Source: Natronoarchaeum philippinense (GTDB lineage Archaea; Halobacteriota; Halobacteria; Halobacteriales; Natronoarchaeaceae). Taken from it: 64,000 nt of DNA. A program made the position numbers and the translations under genes. The notes beneath the pieces were generated by a model. It did not search any database and was not told where the DNA came from. It worked only from the letters and a program-made list of their open reading frames with translations. Positions within the stretch are counted from its first letter, which is position 1. Each line of letters begins with the position of its first letter. Location: positions 1-64,000 of the forward strand of contig NZ_OBEJ01000003.1 in NCBI RefSeq assembly GCF_900215575.1. The letters run 5' to 3'. Below are positions 17,653 through 25,600 of this stretch, piece by piece.

Positions 17653-18396
17653 ATGACTGAGCAGCCCACGACGGCGGCGATCACTGGCACGGCGGGCGGC
17701 GCCGGCACCACTAGACTATCGGTCGAAGCCGGTGCGACGCTGGCTCGCGCCGGGTACAGCGTCGCGCTCGTCGACGTCGCCTTCGCCACGCAGGGACTCG
17801 CACAGTACGTCTCGGGCCGGATCGACGAGGACGTCGTCGACCTCGTCACCGGCGATGATCCCCGACCGAGCGACGCCGCCGTCGATCTTGGTATCGACGC
17901 CGACGGCCGGCTGGTCGCGGTCCCGTCGCAGGCATCGTTTCAGGCACTCGCACGTGCCAAAACCGCCGGGGCAGCCGAGCGGTTCGAGGCCGTGCTCGAT
18001 CGCCTCGACGACGCCGTCGATCGCGTGCTGGTCGACGTGCCGCCCGTGGCGACGAACCCCGCCGTCGCCGCCGTCACGACGGCCGACCGCGTCGCGCTCG
18101 TCGCACCCGGTACCGACCGCGGCGTCGACTCGCTCCAGCGCTCGCGAGCGCGACTGACCGACGTGGGGACGACCGACGATCTGGCGGTCGCAAACCGAGT
18201 CGACGAACTCCCAGACGGTTCGATCGACCTAGCGATTCCGGAGAGCGACGCGACCGCAGTGGCCGACGCCCCGGCAACCGTCGATCCGGACGACGAGTTC
18301 GCGCCGGCGGTCGCGGCGTTTGCAGAAGCACTGTTCGACGAGCAACTCGATCTGGAATTTCCGGAACCGGACCTCGTCGACCGACTGCGCCCTTAG
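17653..18396 (+). CDS. MinD/ParA-like protein with a degenerate P-loop
   Basis: The 247-residue protein has the MinD/ParA layout: N-terminal P-loop region, switch-like strand VDRVLVDVPPVATNPAVAAV (near 118), and a C-terminal strand/helix pattern. The deviant Walker A normally reads KGGxxKT/S. Here it is ITGTAGGAGTTRLS (near 10-23), and both lysines are missing (Ala and Thr instead). ATP binding or hydrolysis is therefore doubtful, and a structural or regulatory role is more likely. It overlaps the next, convergent gene by 4 bp. A TATA-like attttta lies near 17620. A canonical homologue is 1.6 kb away (19950-20612). Confidence 0.75.
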   Translation: MTEQPTTAAITGTAGGAGTTRLSVEAGATLARAGYSVALVDVAFATQGLAQYVSGRIDEDVVDLVTGDDPRPSDAAVDLGIDADGRLVAVPSQASFQALARAKTAGAAERFEAVLDRLDDAVDRVLVDVPPVATNPAVAAVTTADRVALVAPGTDRGVDSLQRSRARLTDVGTTDDLAVANRVDELPDGSIDLAIPESDATAVADAPATVDPDDEFAPAVAAFAEALFDEQLDLEFPEPDLVDRLRP

Positions 18397-18905
18397 AGTA
18401 GGTCGTCGACGCCGCTCATCGTCGCCGACAGGCGGTCGCGTTTCTCGACCGCGGCGTCGGCGTCGTCCCGCAGGACGCCGCGAACGAGTTCGGCGGCGTC
18501 GGGAAGCGGATCGTGCGCCTCGACGTACGACGCCAACGCGAACTCGGCCTCGGTCGCACCGGTCAGCGCCTGCGCGTCAGCCCGCGAGAGATCGCCCGAC
18601 TGCCAGTCCCTGACGATCCGCCGAGCTTCCGGTGCCAGCGGCGAGAGCCCCTCGACGCCGAGCAGGTGCAGCGTCTTGGCCGCCGTCATCGGGACGAGCC
18701 CCGCCTCGTCGGCGGCGTCGCCGACGCTCGCGCCAGCGATGTACGTGCTGACGACCGCCGCGGCGGCGCCGGCCGAGCACGGCAGTTCGGCCTCGACGGC
18801 ACGCAGGCCGTCGGCGAGGTCGGCGTCAGTCTCGTCGACCGTCGCAACGCCGCGCTCGCACTGCTTATCGGTGACCTCGATCCCGGCGGCAATCTCCGAT
18901 AGCAT
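18393..18905 (-). CDS. 170-aa alpha-helical protein of the MCM-linked haloarchaeal cluster
   Basis: The ATG at 18905 (MLSEIAAGIEVTDKQCERGV) follows a TATA-like taaataat about 27 bp upstream, so the mRNA is probably leaderless. The protein is Ala/Asp/Glu-rich and mostly helical, with segments such as STYIAGASVGDAADEAGLVP and AAKTLHLLGVEGLSPLAPEA that resemble a helix-turn-helix followed by a helical bundle. It may bind DNA. I recognise no named family with certainty. It lies between a degenerate ParA-like gene and a TFB gene. Confidence 0.6.
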   Translation of the reverse strand: MLSEIAAGIEVTDKQCERGVATVDETDADLADGLRAVEAELPCSAGAAAAVVSTYIAGASVGDAADEAGLVPMTAAKTLHLLGVEGLSPLAPEARRIVRDWQSGDLSRADAQALTGATEAEFALASYVEAHDPLPDAAELVRGVLRDDADAAVEKRDRLSATMSGVDDLL

Positions 18906-19035
18906 CCAGATAGATTCACTATTTCGAGGTAGTAAATAATTGCCGATAGACGCTCTCGTCGCCGTCCGAGAACGTGCCGGTGACCGGTACCTTCGGCACC
19001 GGGCGGATCGATGATTTCCCCGTCTCGTTGCCGGA

Positions 19036-19043
19036 TTTAAATA
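19036..19043 (+). promoter_or_regulatory. TATA box of the TFB gene
   Basis: The sequence tttaaata is a consensus haloarchaeal TATA element, centred about 31 bp before the ATG at 19071, so a leaderless transcript is expected. Confidence 0.65.
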
Positions 19044-19070
19044 CCGATCCCGGACCAAGCTTCGACTGTG

Positions 19071-19940
19071 ATGAGCGATACCGCGACGACGACAACCTGT
19101 CCGGAGTGTGGCGGCCGATTGAACGCGAGCGGCGACGAGACGGTCTGTGGCGACTGCGGCCTCGTCGTTCGGGCCGACCGGATCGACCGCGGTCCCGAGT
19201 GGCGGTCGTTCGACGATGGCGACAATCGAAAGCGAACGGGTGCCCCGCTGACGCACTCGCGCCACGATAGGGGACTCTCGACCGAGATCGGCTACGGCGC
19301 TGACGGGCGACTCACCGGTCGAAAGCGCCGACAGCTCTCGCGGATGCGGCGCGAACACAACAGATCGAAAATCGCCTCGAAGACCGAACGAAATCAGGTG
19401 TACGCCTTCACCGAGATTCGGCGCATGGTCGCCGACCAATCGCTGCCCGAATCGGTCAAAGAGCAGGCCTGCACGCTGTTCCGATCCGCTCAGAAGGAAG
19501 ACCTGCTTCGGGGACGCTCGCTGGAGGGGTTCGCGGCGGCGACGGTGTACGCGGCCTGCCGGGTCGACACGGTCTCGCGGACTGTCGACGAGATGGTCGA
19601 CGTCTCCCGGGCCAGCCGCGACGAGTTCAAAGCGGCCTACGGAGCGCTCAACACCGAGTTGGGACTGCCGGTCGGCCCGATCGACCCGCGCGAGTACCTG
19701 CCTCGATTCGCCAGTCGGCTCGGTCTCGACGCCGAAGTCGAACGGCGCGCCCGCGAACTCGCACAGCGCGCGCAGGAAAACGGCATCGTCGGCGGGCGCG
19801 ATCCCAGCGGATTCGCGGCTGGTTGTCTGTACGCAGCCGGCCGGGAGTTCGACGCCGGCGTGACCCAGTCGGAGGCAGCCGACGTTGCCGGTGTCTCGCC
19901 GGTGACACTCCGCTCCGCGTACCACGATCTGACCGCGTGA
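19071..19940 (+). CDS. tfb: transcription initiation factor IIB (TFB)
   Basis: TFB bridges TBP-bound promoters and RNA polymerase. The 289-residue protein has an N-terminal zinc ribbon (CPECGG...CGDCGLVV, about 9-32), a B-finger/linker with EWRSFDDGDNRKRTGAPLTH, and two cyclin-like repeats (about 95-185, e.g. GRSLEGFAAATVYAACRVDT, and 190-285, e.g. GRDPSGFAAGCLYAAGREFD). It is slightly shorter than the typical 300-320 residues. It is probably one of several TFBs. I chose the ATG at 19071 over the overlapping GTG at 19068 from the TATA spacing. Confidence 0.96.
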   Translation: MSDTATTTTCPECGGRLNASGDETVCGDCGLVVRADRIDRGPEWRSFDDGDNRKRTGAPLTHSRHDRGLSTEIGYGADGRLTGRKRRQLSRMRREHNRSKIASKTERNQVYAFTEIRRMVADQSLPESVKEQACTLFRSAQKEDLLRGRSLEGFAAATVYAACRVDTVSRTVDEMVDVSRASRDEFKAAYGALNTELGLPVGPIDPREYLPRFASRLGLDAEVERRARELAQRAQENGIVGGRDPSGFAAGCLYAAGREFDAGVTQSEAADVAGVSPVTLRSAYHDLTA

Positions 19941-19949
19941 CGCCGCTGC

Positions 19950-20612
19950 TCAGCGGCCGTCCGGTCCGACGACTGCCGCGAGCGAACGGAACCGATCGGC
20001 CACCGGGGAGTCCGGGGCGACAGCAGCGACCGGCCGACCTGATTGCCGGGCGCGATCGACGACGGCCGCGTCGGGAATCGTCTCGACGGGGATCCCGAGC
20101 GCGTCGCGGACGCGGCCGGTCGGCGGCGAGGCGCCGGCACGGTTCAGGACGACCCGTTCGATCGCGGCGTCGAGGACGCGCGCCAGCGCTCGCGTCCGGA
20201 TGGCGTCGGGCAGCGCGAACGCGTCGGGCGCGGCCACAAGCAAGCAGGCGTCGGCGGCAAGCAGCGGCAGGCCAGCGTCGGCCGACATCCCCGCCGGACA
20301 GTCGATCACGACATCGCCGTAGCGACGCTCGACGGCAGCGACGGCGTCGACGAGCGCGGTCGGATCAGCCGCGCGAGCGCCGGCGAGCGTTCGGCCACAA
20401 GGGAGGAGATCGACCGGTCCGCTCTCGTCGACTGCTTCGAGCGGCGCTGCGCGCCCGGCCAGCACGTCGTGGAGATCCGGCCCGCGTCCTTCGGGGAGAT
20501 CGGCCATCCCGAGGTCGGCGTCGACCGCGACGCCGTCGATCGCGTGGGCGAGATTGAGCGCGACCGTCGTCTTGCCGACGCCGCCTTTGCCCCCCGTCAC
20601 TGCGAGGATCAC
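19950..20612 (-). CDS. MinD/ParA-type ATPase
   Basis: The 220-residue P-loop ATPase begins MILAVTGGKGGVGKTTVALN with a canonical deviant Walker A (KGGVGKTT, near 9-16). The switch motif VAVDADLGMADLPE is near 28, and the Walker B-like VVIDCPAGMSAD is near 99. It is shorter than MinD (about 260) and lacks an obvious membrane-targeting amphipathic tail. It overlaps the upstream 141-aa gene by 4 bp (ATGA), which indicates translational coupling. It is probably a spatial-organisation or regulatory ATPase acting with its neighbours. Confidence 0.9.
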   Translation of the reverse strand: MILAVTGGKGGVGKTTVALNLAHAIDGVAVDADLGMADLPEGRGPDLHDVLAGRAAPLEAVDESGPVDLLPCGRTLAGARAADPTALVDAVAAVERRYGDVVIDCPAGMSADAGLPLLAADACLLVAAPDAFALPDAIRTRALARVLDAAIERVVLNRAGASPPTGRVRDALGIPVETIPDAAVVDRARQSGRPVAAVAPDSPVADRFRSLAAVVGPDGR

Positions 20613-21034
20613 GAGTCGCTCGCCCCCGCAGTGCGATCGCTGGCGTGTGACTCGGGCTCCGGAACGGCCTCCGGCGGCGGCGATGGATCGCCGAGCGCGC
20701 GGAGCACGTCCGACGGCGTCGCGCCGTCAGCGGAGCTAACATCGCCGCGGCTGCGATCAACGATTTCGACGGGTGGCTCGACCGGGTCGGCCGGACTGGC
20801 GAAGCCGACGGCCACCCGACCGCCGGCAGGCACAGCAGTTTCGAACCGATCGCCGGACCAGCCCGCGACCCGGACGCCCTCGCGTCGCGGCGGCCACACC
20901 GGTCCATCCAGCAGGCTCTCGACGGTAACAGTCAGTGCTGGGTCCGCCGCGACCGGCGCCGTTTTCCGTGAGACGACCGCTTCGACCAGCGTCACGTCGC
21001 CCTCGCGGCGGACGGTCCACTCCAGTTCTGTCAT
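20609..21034 (-). CDS. 141-aa protein of the MinD operon, unknown
   Basis: MTELEWTVRREGDVTLVEAV begins a beta-rich domain (about 1-95, with a repeated pattern of strands and a VRVAGWSGDRFETAVPAGGR segment), followed by an acidic/Pro-rich tail (RALGDPSPPPEAVPEPESHA). The ATGA overlap with the downstream MinD-like ATPase and a 25-bp gap from the upstream 303-aa gene indicate an operon. Likely a partner protein of the ATPase. This is inference from context only. Confidence 0.65.
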   Translation of the reverse strand: MTELEWTVRREGDVTLVEAVVSRKTAPVAADPALTVTVESLLDGPVWPPRREGVRVAGWSGDRFETAVPAGGRVAVGFASPADPVEPPVEIVDRSRGDVSSADGATPSDVLRALGDPSPPPEAVPEPESHASDRTAGASDS

Positions 21035-21059
21035 GGGCCCGCTGGCCGCCCGATCGGAC

Positions 21060-21971
21060 TTAAACTCTCAGGACCGGCCGGCCGAGCCATCGAGCGGCGG
21101 TCGCTGGCGACGGGAACCGATCGACGCCGAGGACGACGGGTGAGGGGTCTGGCGAGAGCCGGGCAAGCGCCAGCGCGGCGTCGGCACCGGCCTGCTTGGT
21201 CGGATCGGAGACGCCAGCAGTCGTGCCCGGAATTGCCCCCAGCGCGTCGAGAAAGGTGGGATAGATCGACTCGACGAGATCAGCCCTGACAGCCCGTTCG
21301 AGGTTTCGCTCGCGGTCCTGTAATTGGAGTCGCCGGCCCCGCCGATTTCGGAGCGTGCGGGCTCGCTCGCGTTTTCGTTCCAGTCGCTGTTCGGCGGCGA
21401 TGCGCTCGGTCCGACGCTCCGATAGTTCTTGGACAGCATCGTCGAGCGACTGGGCAATCTCATCGCTCTCGGGGCGCTCCTGCAGGCGACCGCGCAGCGT
21501 CGCCACCCGTTCGTCGAGTTCGCGCTCGGCATCGCCAGCAGCCGCGACCGCGCGTCTGGCCGCCGCTGCGTCGCAGCCGTCGACCGACAGCGCCGCGAGC
21601 TCCTCGCGGACGGTGACGAGCTCGGACGCGTGGGGCGACTCGTGACCATGCAGTTTAGCGCTGGTCACGAGAGCCGACCGCAGGTCGATGGTCGTCTCGG
21701 GCCTCACTGTCCCGATAGACTCCCAGAGCGGTCCGGGCGTCGGGCCGCGGACGACCGGCGCGGACGCGGCGTCGGCACCGGACGCGCTGTCCGGACTGCT
21801 GTCCCGAATGGCCGCCGCAATGTGCTCGGCGTCGACGCCAAGATCGCGTAGATCGATCCACTGTCCACACCGGCGGGTGTCTCCGATTTCGACGTGAACG
21901 AGGGCTGGAACGTGGTCGATCCGGTCTCGATCTGCAGTCTGACGCCGCCTCCGGAACGCTCTCTGGGCCAC
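21060..21971 (-). CDS. 303-aa coiled-coil protein of the MinD operon, unknown
   Basis: This protein starts MAQRAFRRRRQTADRDRIDH. The middle (about 115-225) is a strong coiled coil (e.g. ELDERVATLRGRLQERPESD and RTERIAAEQRLERKRERART), flanked by a globular N-terminal region and a C-terminal domain that includes VVLGVDRFPSPATAARWLGR. It starts 2 bp from the stop of the upstream 114-aa gene. A structural or adaptor role beside the MinD-like ATPase is possible. No named family is recognised with certainty. Confidence 0.65.
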   Translation of the reverse strand: MAQRAFRRRRQTADRDRIDHVPALVHVEIGDTRRCGQWIDLRDLGVDAEHIAAAIRDSSPDSASGADAASAPVVRGPTPGPLWESIGTVRPETTIDLRSALVTSAKLHGHESPHASELVTVREELAALSVDGCDAAAARRAVAAAGDAERELDERVATLRGRLQERPESDEIAQSLDDAVQELSERRTERIAAEQRLERKRERARTLRNRRGRRLQLQDRERNLERAVRADLVESIYPTFLDALGAIPGTTAGVSDPTKQAGADAALALARLSPDPSPVVLGVDRFPSPATAARWLGRPVLRV

Positions 21972-21973
21972 GG

Positions 21974-22318
21974 CTACTCGCGGAGGTCGCCGTCTCGCAT
22001 CGCGGCGACGGCGGGATGGTCGGTTCCGGATCGGAACTTCGCGTACGGCGTGCTCGGGTGCTCGCGGTCCTCGTAGGCCGCGGCGGCGTCGCGGACGGGC
22101 TCTGGAACCGCGGCGAACTCGTTGAACGGCCGCGTCCGTTCGAGTTGTACGTCGGCGCCGTGTTTGGCCCGGAGCCGAAGCGCGAGAAACGCACCCAACT
22201 GGGACGCCTCGAACAGCACGGCGCGTCCGAACCGCCTGACGACGGCGTCCTCGTGAGACTGACAGACGTTCCGGAGCGTCTGCCGGGCGCCTCTGGAGTA
22301 GGTGACGACCAGTATCAC
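21974..22318 (-). CDS. 114-aa small protein heading the MinD operon, unknown
   Basis: The start is a GTG at 22318 (VILVVTYSRGARQTLRNVCQ). An AT-rich stretch (tttctgtataaaattatcgg region, about 22335-22355) supplies a TATA-like element just upstream. The protein is alpha/beta with many Arg residues (EDAVVRRFGRAVLFEASQLG) and ends YAKFRSGTDHPAVAAMRDGD. It is the first of four tightly packed genes (114 aa, 303 aa, 141 aa, MinD). Confidence 0.65.
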   Translation of the reverse strand: MILVVTYSRGARQTLRNVCQSHEDAVVRRFGRAVLFEASQLGAFLALRLRAKHGADVQLERTRPFNEFAAVPEPVRDAAAAYEDREHPSTPYAKFRSGTDHPAVAAMRDGDLRE

Positions 22319-22363
22319 TGCAGGAATTTTACTCTCTTTTCTGTATAAAATTATCGGACAGAG

Positions 22364-22645
22364 TTAGTCGTCGAGACGCTCGATCGCGGTCGGCTCGATC
22401 GGTTCGTCCAGCAGGTCTGCGACGCGTTCGCGGGCGTCGTCGGGCGACGCCGCGACGACGATCAGCGCGTCGGCGCGCTCGGCGGTTTCGACCCGGTAGG
22501 CGGCGTCGGGCGCGCTCTCGTACTCGGTGGCGTAAGTTCTGAGCACGCCCAATACGCGTCGTTCGGTGCGGTCGAGGTCGGCCTCGCCGTCCTCGAACGC
22601 CGCCAGCGCGTCCTCGACGTTCCGAAGCGCGGAGATCCGATCCAT
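22364..22645 (-). CDS. 93-aa small protein downstream of mcm, unknown
   Basis: MDRISALRNVEDALAAFEDG begins 1 bp after the mcm stop in the same direction, so it should share the mcm transcript. Its pattern (helix, helix, strand, helix) with RYRV-like YRVETAERADALIVVAASPD resembles a small alpha/beta fold. Tight linkage to a replicative helicase suggests a replication or cell-cycle role, but nothing in the sequence shows this. Confidence 0.65.
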   Translation of the reverse strand: MDRISALRNVEDALAAFEDGEADLDRTERRVLGVLRTYATEYESAPDAAYRVETAERADALIVVAASPDDARERVADLLDEPIEPTAIERLDD

Positions 22646-22646
22646 C

Positions 22647-25600
22647 CTACGCGGTCCGGAGGTGATCGAGGTTGGGCTCGTACACCTCGCCTTTCTGTTT
22701 GAGCTTCTCGATCTCGCGCTCGGCTTTCGTCTGATCCATGCCGATCTCGTCGACCCGGTCCATCACGACCTCGACCGGCGCGCCGTCCTCGTAGTCCTCC
22801 TCCACGTCGGCGATGAGCTGCTTGATGTTCTTGATCCGGTCGCGCTGGGTCTTGGACTGCCCCGTCTCGACCACGTCGGCGTCGAACTGCCCCGTCTCCG
22901 GATCGACGCCGATGTCCTGCAGGCACGATCGGACGATTTCGATGACCCGCTCTGCGTCCTCGACCTCGACGGTGTCCGAGAGCCGGACGCGCGCACTGGC
23001 TTCGGCCAGCCGGACGAGCGCTTCGAGCTTCCGGGCGGTGACCGGCACCGGGGCGTCCTCGTCGGTCCCTTTCGAGCGCAGGTCGACGTAGAACTGCTGG
23101 ATCGCCTCTTGGGCATCCTCGGTCATCGTCGGGAACACGTTGCTCTTTGCGTGGGCGACGTACTTTCGGAGCAACTCGGCGTCGATCGTCGGCTCGACCT
23201 CCTCGGTCTGGGCGTCGACCTGTTCGCGGGTGACGTTCGGCGTCGCCATCTCGGTGCGCTGGGTGTTCAACTCGCCCGCGAAGTTGGTCTGGATGATGTG
23301 TTCGGCGAGCTGGGCGTCTTCTTCCTCGTCGGGCTGGTCGGTGACCGTGAAGATCAGGTCGAACCGCGAAATGAGGGCGGGTTCGAGGTCGATCTGCTCG
23401 CCGATCGGCTCGTACTGGTCGAAGCGGCCGTACTTGGGGTTTGCCGCGCCGAGCAGGGAACAGCGTGATTTGAGGGTGGCGTTGATACCAGCCTTACTTA
23501 TGCTAATGGACTGCTGTTCTAGTGCTTCGTGCATCGCGGAGCGGTCCTCGGAGTTGTGAACGACCATCCCGTTGGCGACGAAGTTGTGCGTTCCTTCGAC
23601 CGTGAGATCGTAGACGTTCGTCTCCTGGCGCCGCTCGATGCCATCGATTAGCGCGCGTAGCTCCGCTTGTCGGTCGCGGATGATTTCACGACACGCACTC
23701 GCGAGTCGCTCGTGATCGTGTGGGACTTCGTCGTTCACCCACCGGGAGATTGTAGCCTGATCGACGCCGACGCGTTCGGCGACCGTGTTCTGTGATATGC
23801 TGAACGTATCGATCGCCTCGACCACATCCGTGTTCGTCGTTAGAACGGGGTCGTAATCGAGCAGTTCTCGAGCGGTTGATATCGCTTCGTCGGGGGCAGT
23901 CCCGACTCTGTCGGCGAGTTGGTTCGATAAGACGCGAGCACGCGAGTTTGCGTCCTCCGGCGAGACTTCTACGACGGAATCGACCCGCCGCCACTTGGTA
24001 TCACCCCGAACCAAGTCCCGAAGTCGAGAGAAGTCGACCCCGGCGACCGGCAGCAGTATCGTTCGCAGCCTGTGGACGACCGTGCGTCTGAGATCCTCGC
24101 TTTCACCCCAATGGTACGAAACTTGTTGCTGGGTGTAGGGCGTACCCTCAGCGAGTTCTGACTGGGAGACGTGGTAGCGTTGTTTGAGCGCCTGTATCCG
24201 ATCCCATCCCGAGCTCTCGTCCAGTTTTTCCAGATCAGCTTTCGCGGTCCGCTTGCGCTCCTCAAACGCCTCGATAATCTCGACGCCGCAATCGAACGAG
24301 AGGTTCGCGTCGCCGTTCTCGAAATTACAGTATGTCGCATCGTTGAGACCGCATTCCGAGACGTACAGGCGAAGAGCTTCGCGTGCTGCTTGCAGCTGGC
24401 ACCCAATGTCCGGTACAACATCGACGATCGTACGAGTCCCAGTCGTCACACCGCAGGCCTGATCGAGGGCGTTCTGTTTCCTGTCGAGCGTAAACCCGAT
24501 GTGTTGGTTATATCGACGAAGCGAATCGTCAGCCGTGACCACGAGAATGTAGAGGTCGCGTTTGTCCTCGTTCTCGCGATGCTGAATCTGGCTGGTAACC
24601 CCGAACTCCGTGAGCAGCATCTTCACCCCGAGAAGCAAATCGTAACTCGCGGAGTGGATCTTGATACAGCGCTCCTCGACCGACCCTTCAGAATCGGCGA
24701 GTGCTCGAACGAACGCCGCTTTCGTCTCTCGATCGGCTCGTGTGACCGATTCGGGGAGACACTTACCGTCGTAGATTTCGAGATTCGCACCGGCATCGAG
24801 CACCTCCTGGAGGTGTGCCTTCCCGTGAAGCCGTACGTTTCCGACTCCATCACGCTGTTCGCTCGGATGACGGACCGGCGTCGCTTCGAACGCCGTCTCA
24901 CAGGCATCCTCGAAGTCCGACAGCAACTGCTCTTCCGTGTTGGTGAACCGGATTCCGTAGACGCCTTCTTCGCGGTCGTGGAAGATGTTTCCGTCGCCCG
25001 CGAGGTATCCCAGCACCGCGCCGTGTGACGGCGTCAGTTCGCTGTCTGTGGGGGAAGCGCCGTCAATCCGGCCGGACGTTGTGACACCACCATCTGTCTC
25101 CGCTGTCGGAATCCCATCGGGCACGTACACCCACTCACCGCTGTCGAGATCTGCGGCCGGTATCTCGGTTCGGTCGCCCTCTTCGAGAGCGATGAACGGA
25201 TGATCGGGCGTCACGGTGAGCGATTCGCCGGTCTCTAACGTGACTTCGTGAAGAGATTCAGGAGCATCGTACTCGTGGATTGCCGTGACCGGCCGCTGGA
25301 CGAGCCGTTCGTTTTCGGTGAGCGTCCAGACCCGGAGGTCGACATCCCGGATCGTCCGGCCATTGTCGTGTTCCTCGATCGCTCCCCGCTGCGTAGCTTC
25401 CGCGGCGAGTTCGTCGATTCGGACGATCCCGTCGGCTGTGTGAACGAGCGTGTCTCCAGTCACGCACCGCATCTTGTCGAGTTCGTCGACTGCCGCAACC
25501 CCCTTGTCTGCGAGCACGAGCGCGCCGGCTTCGAGCGTCCACTGCTGACCGTCGCCGAAGTCGTCGCGGACCGCAGCTGCAGTCAAACCGGCCGAGCTAC

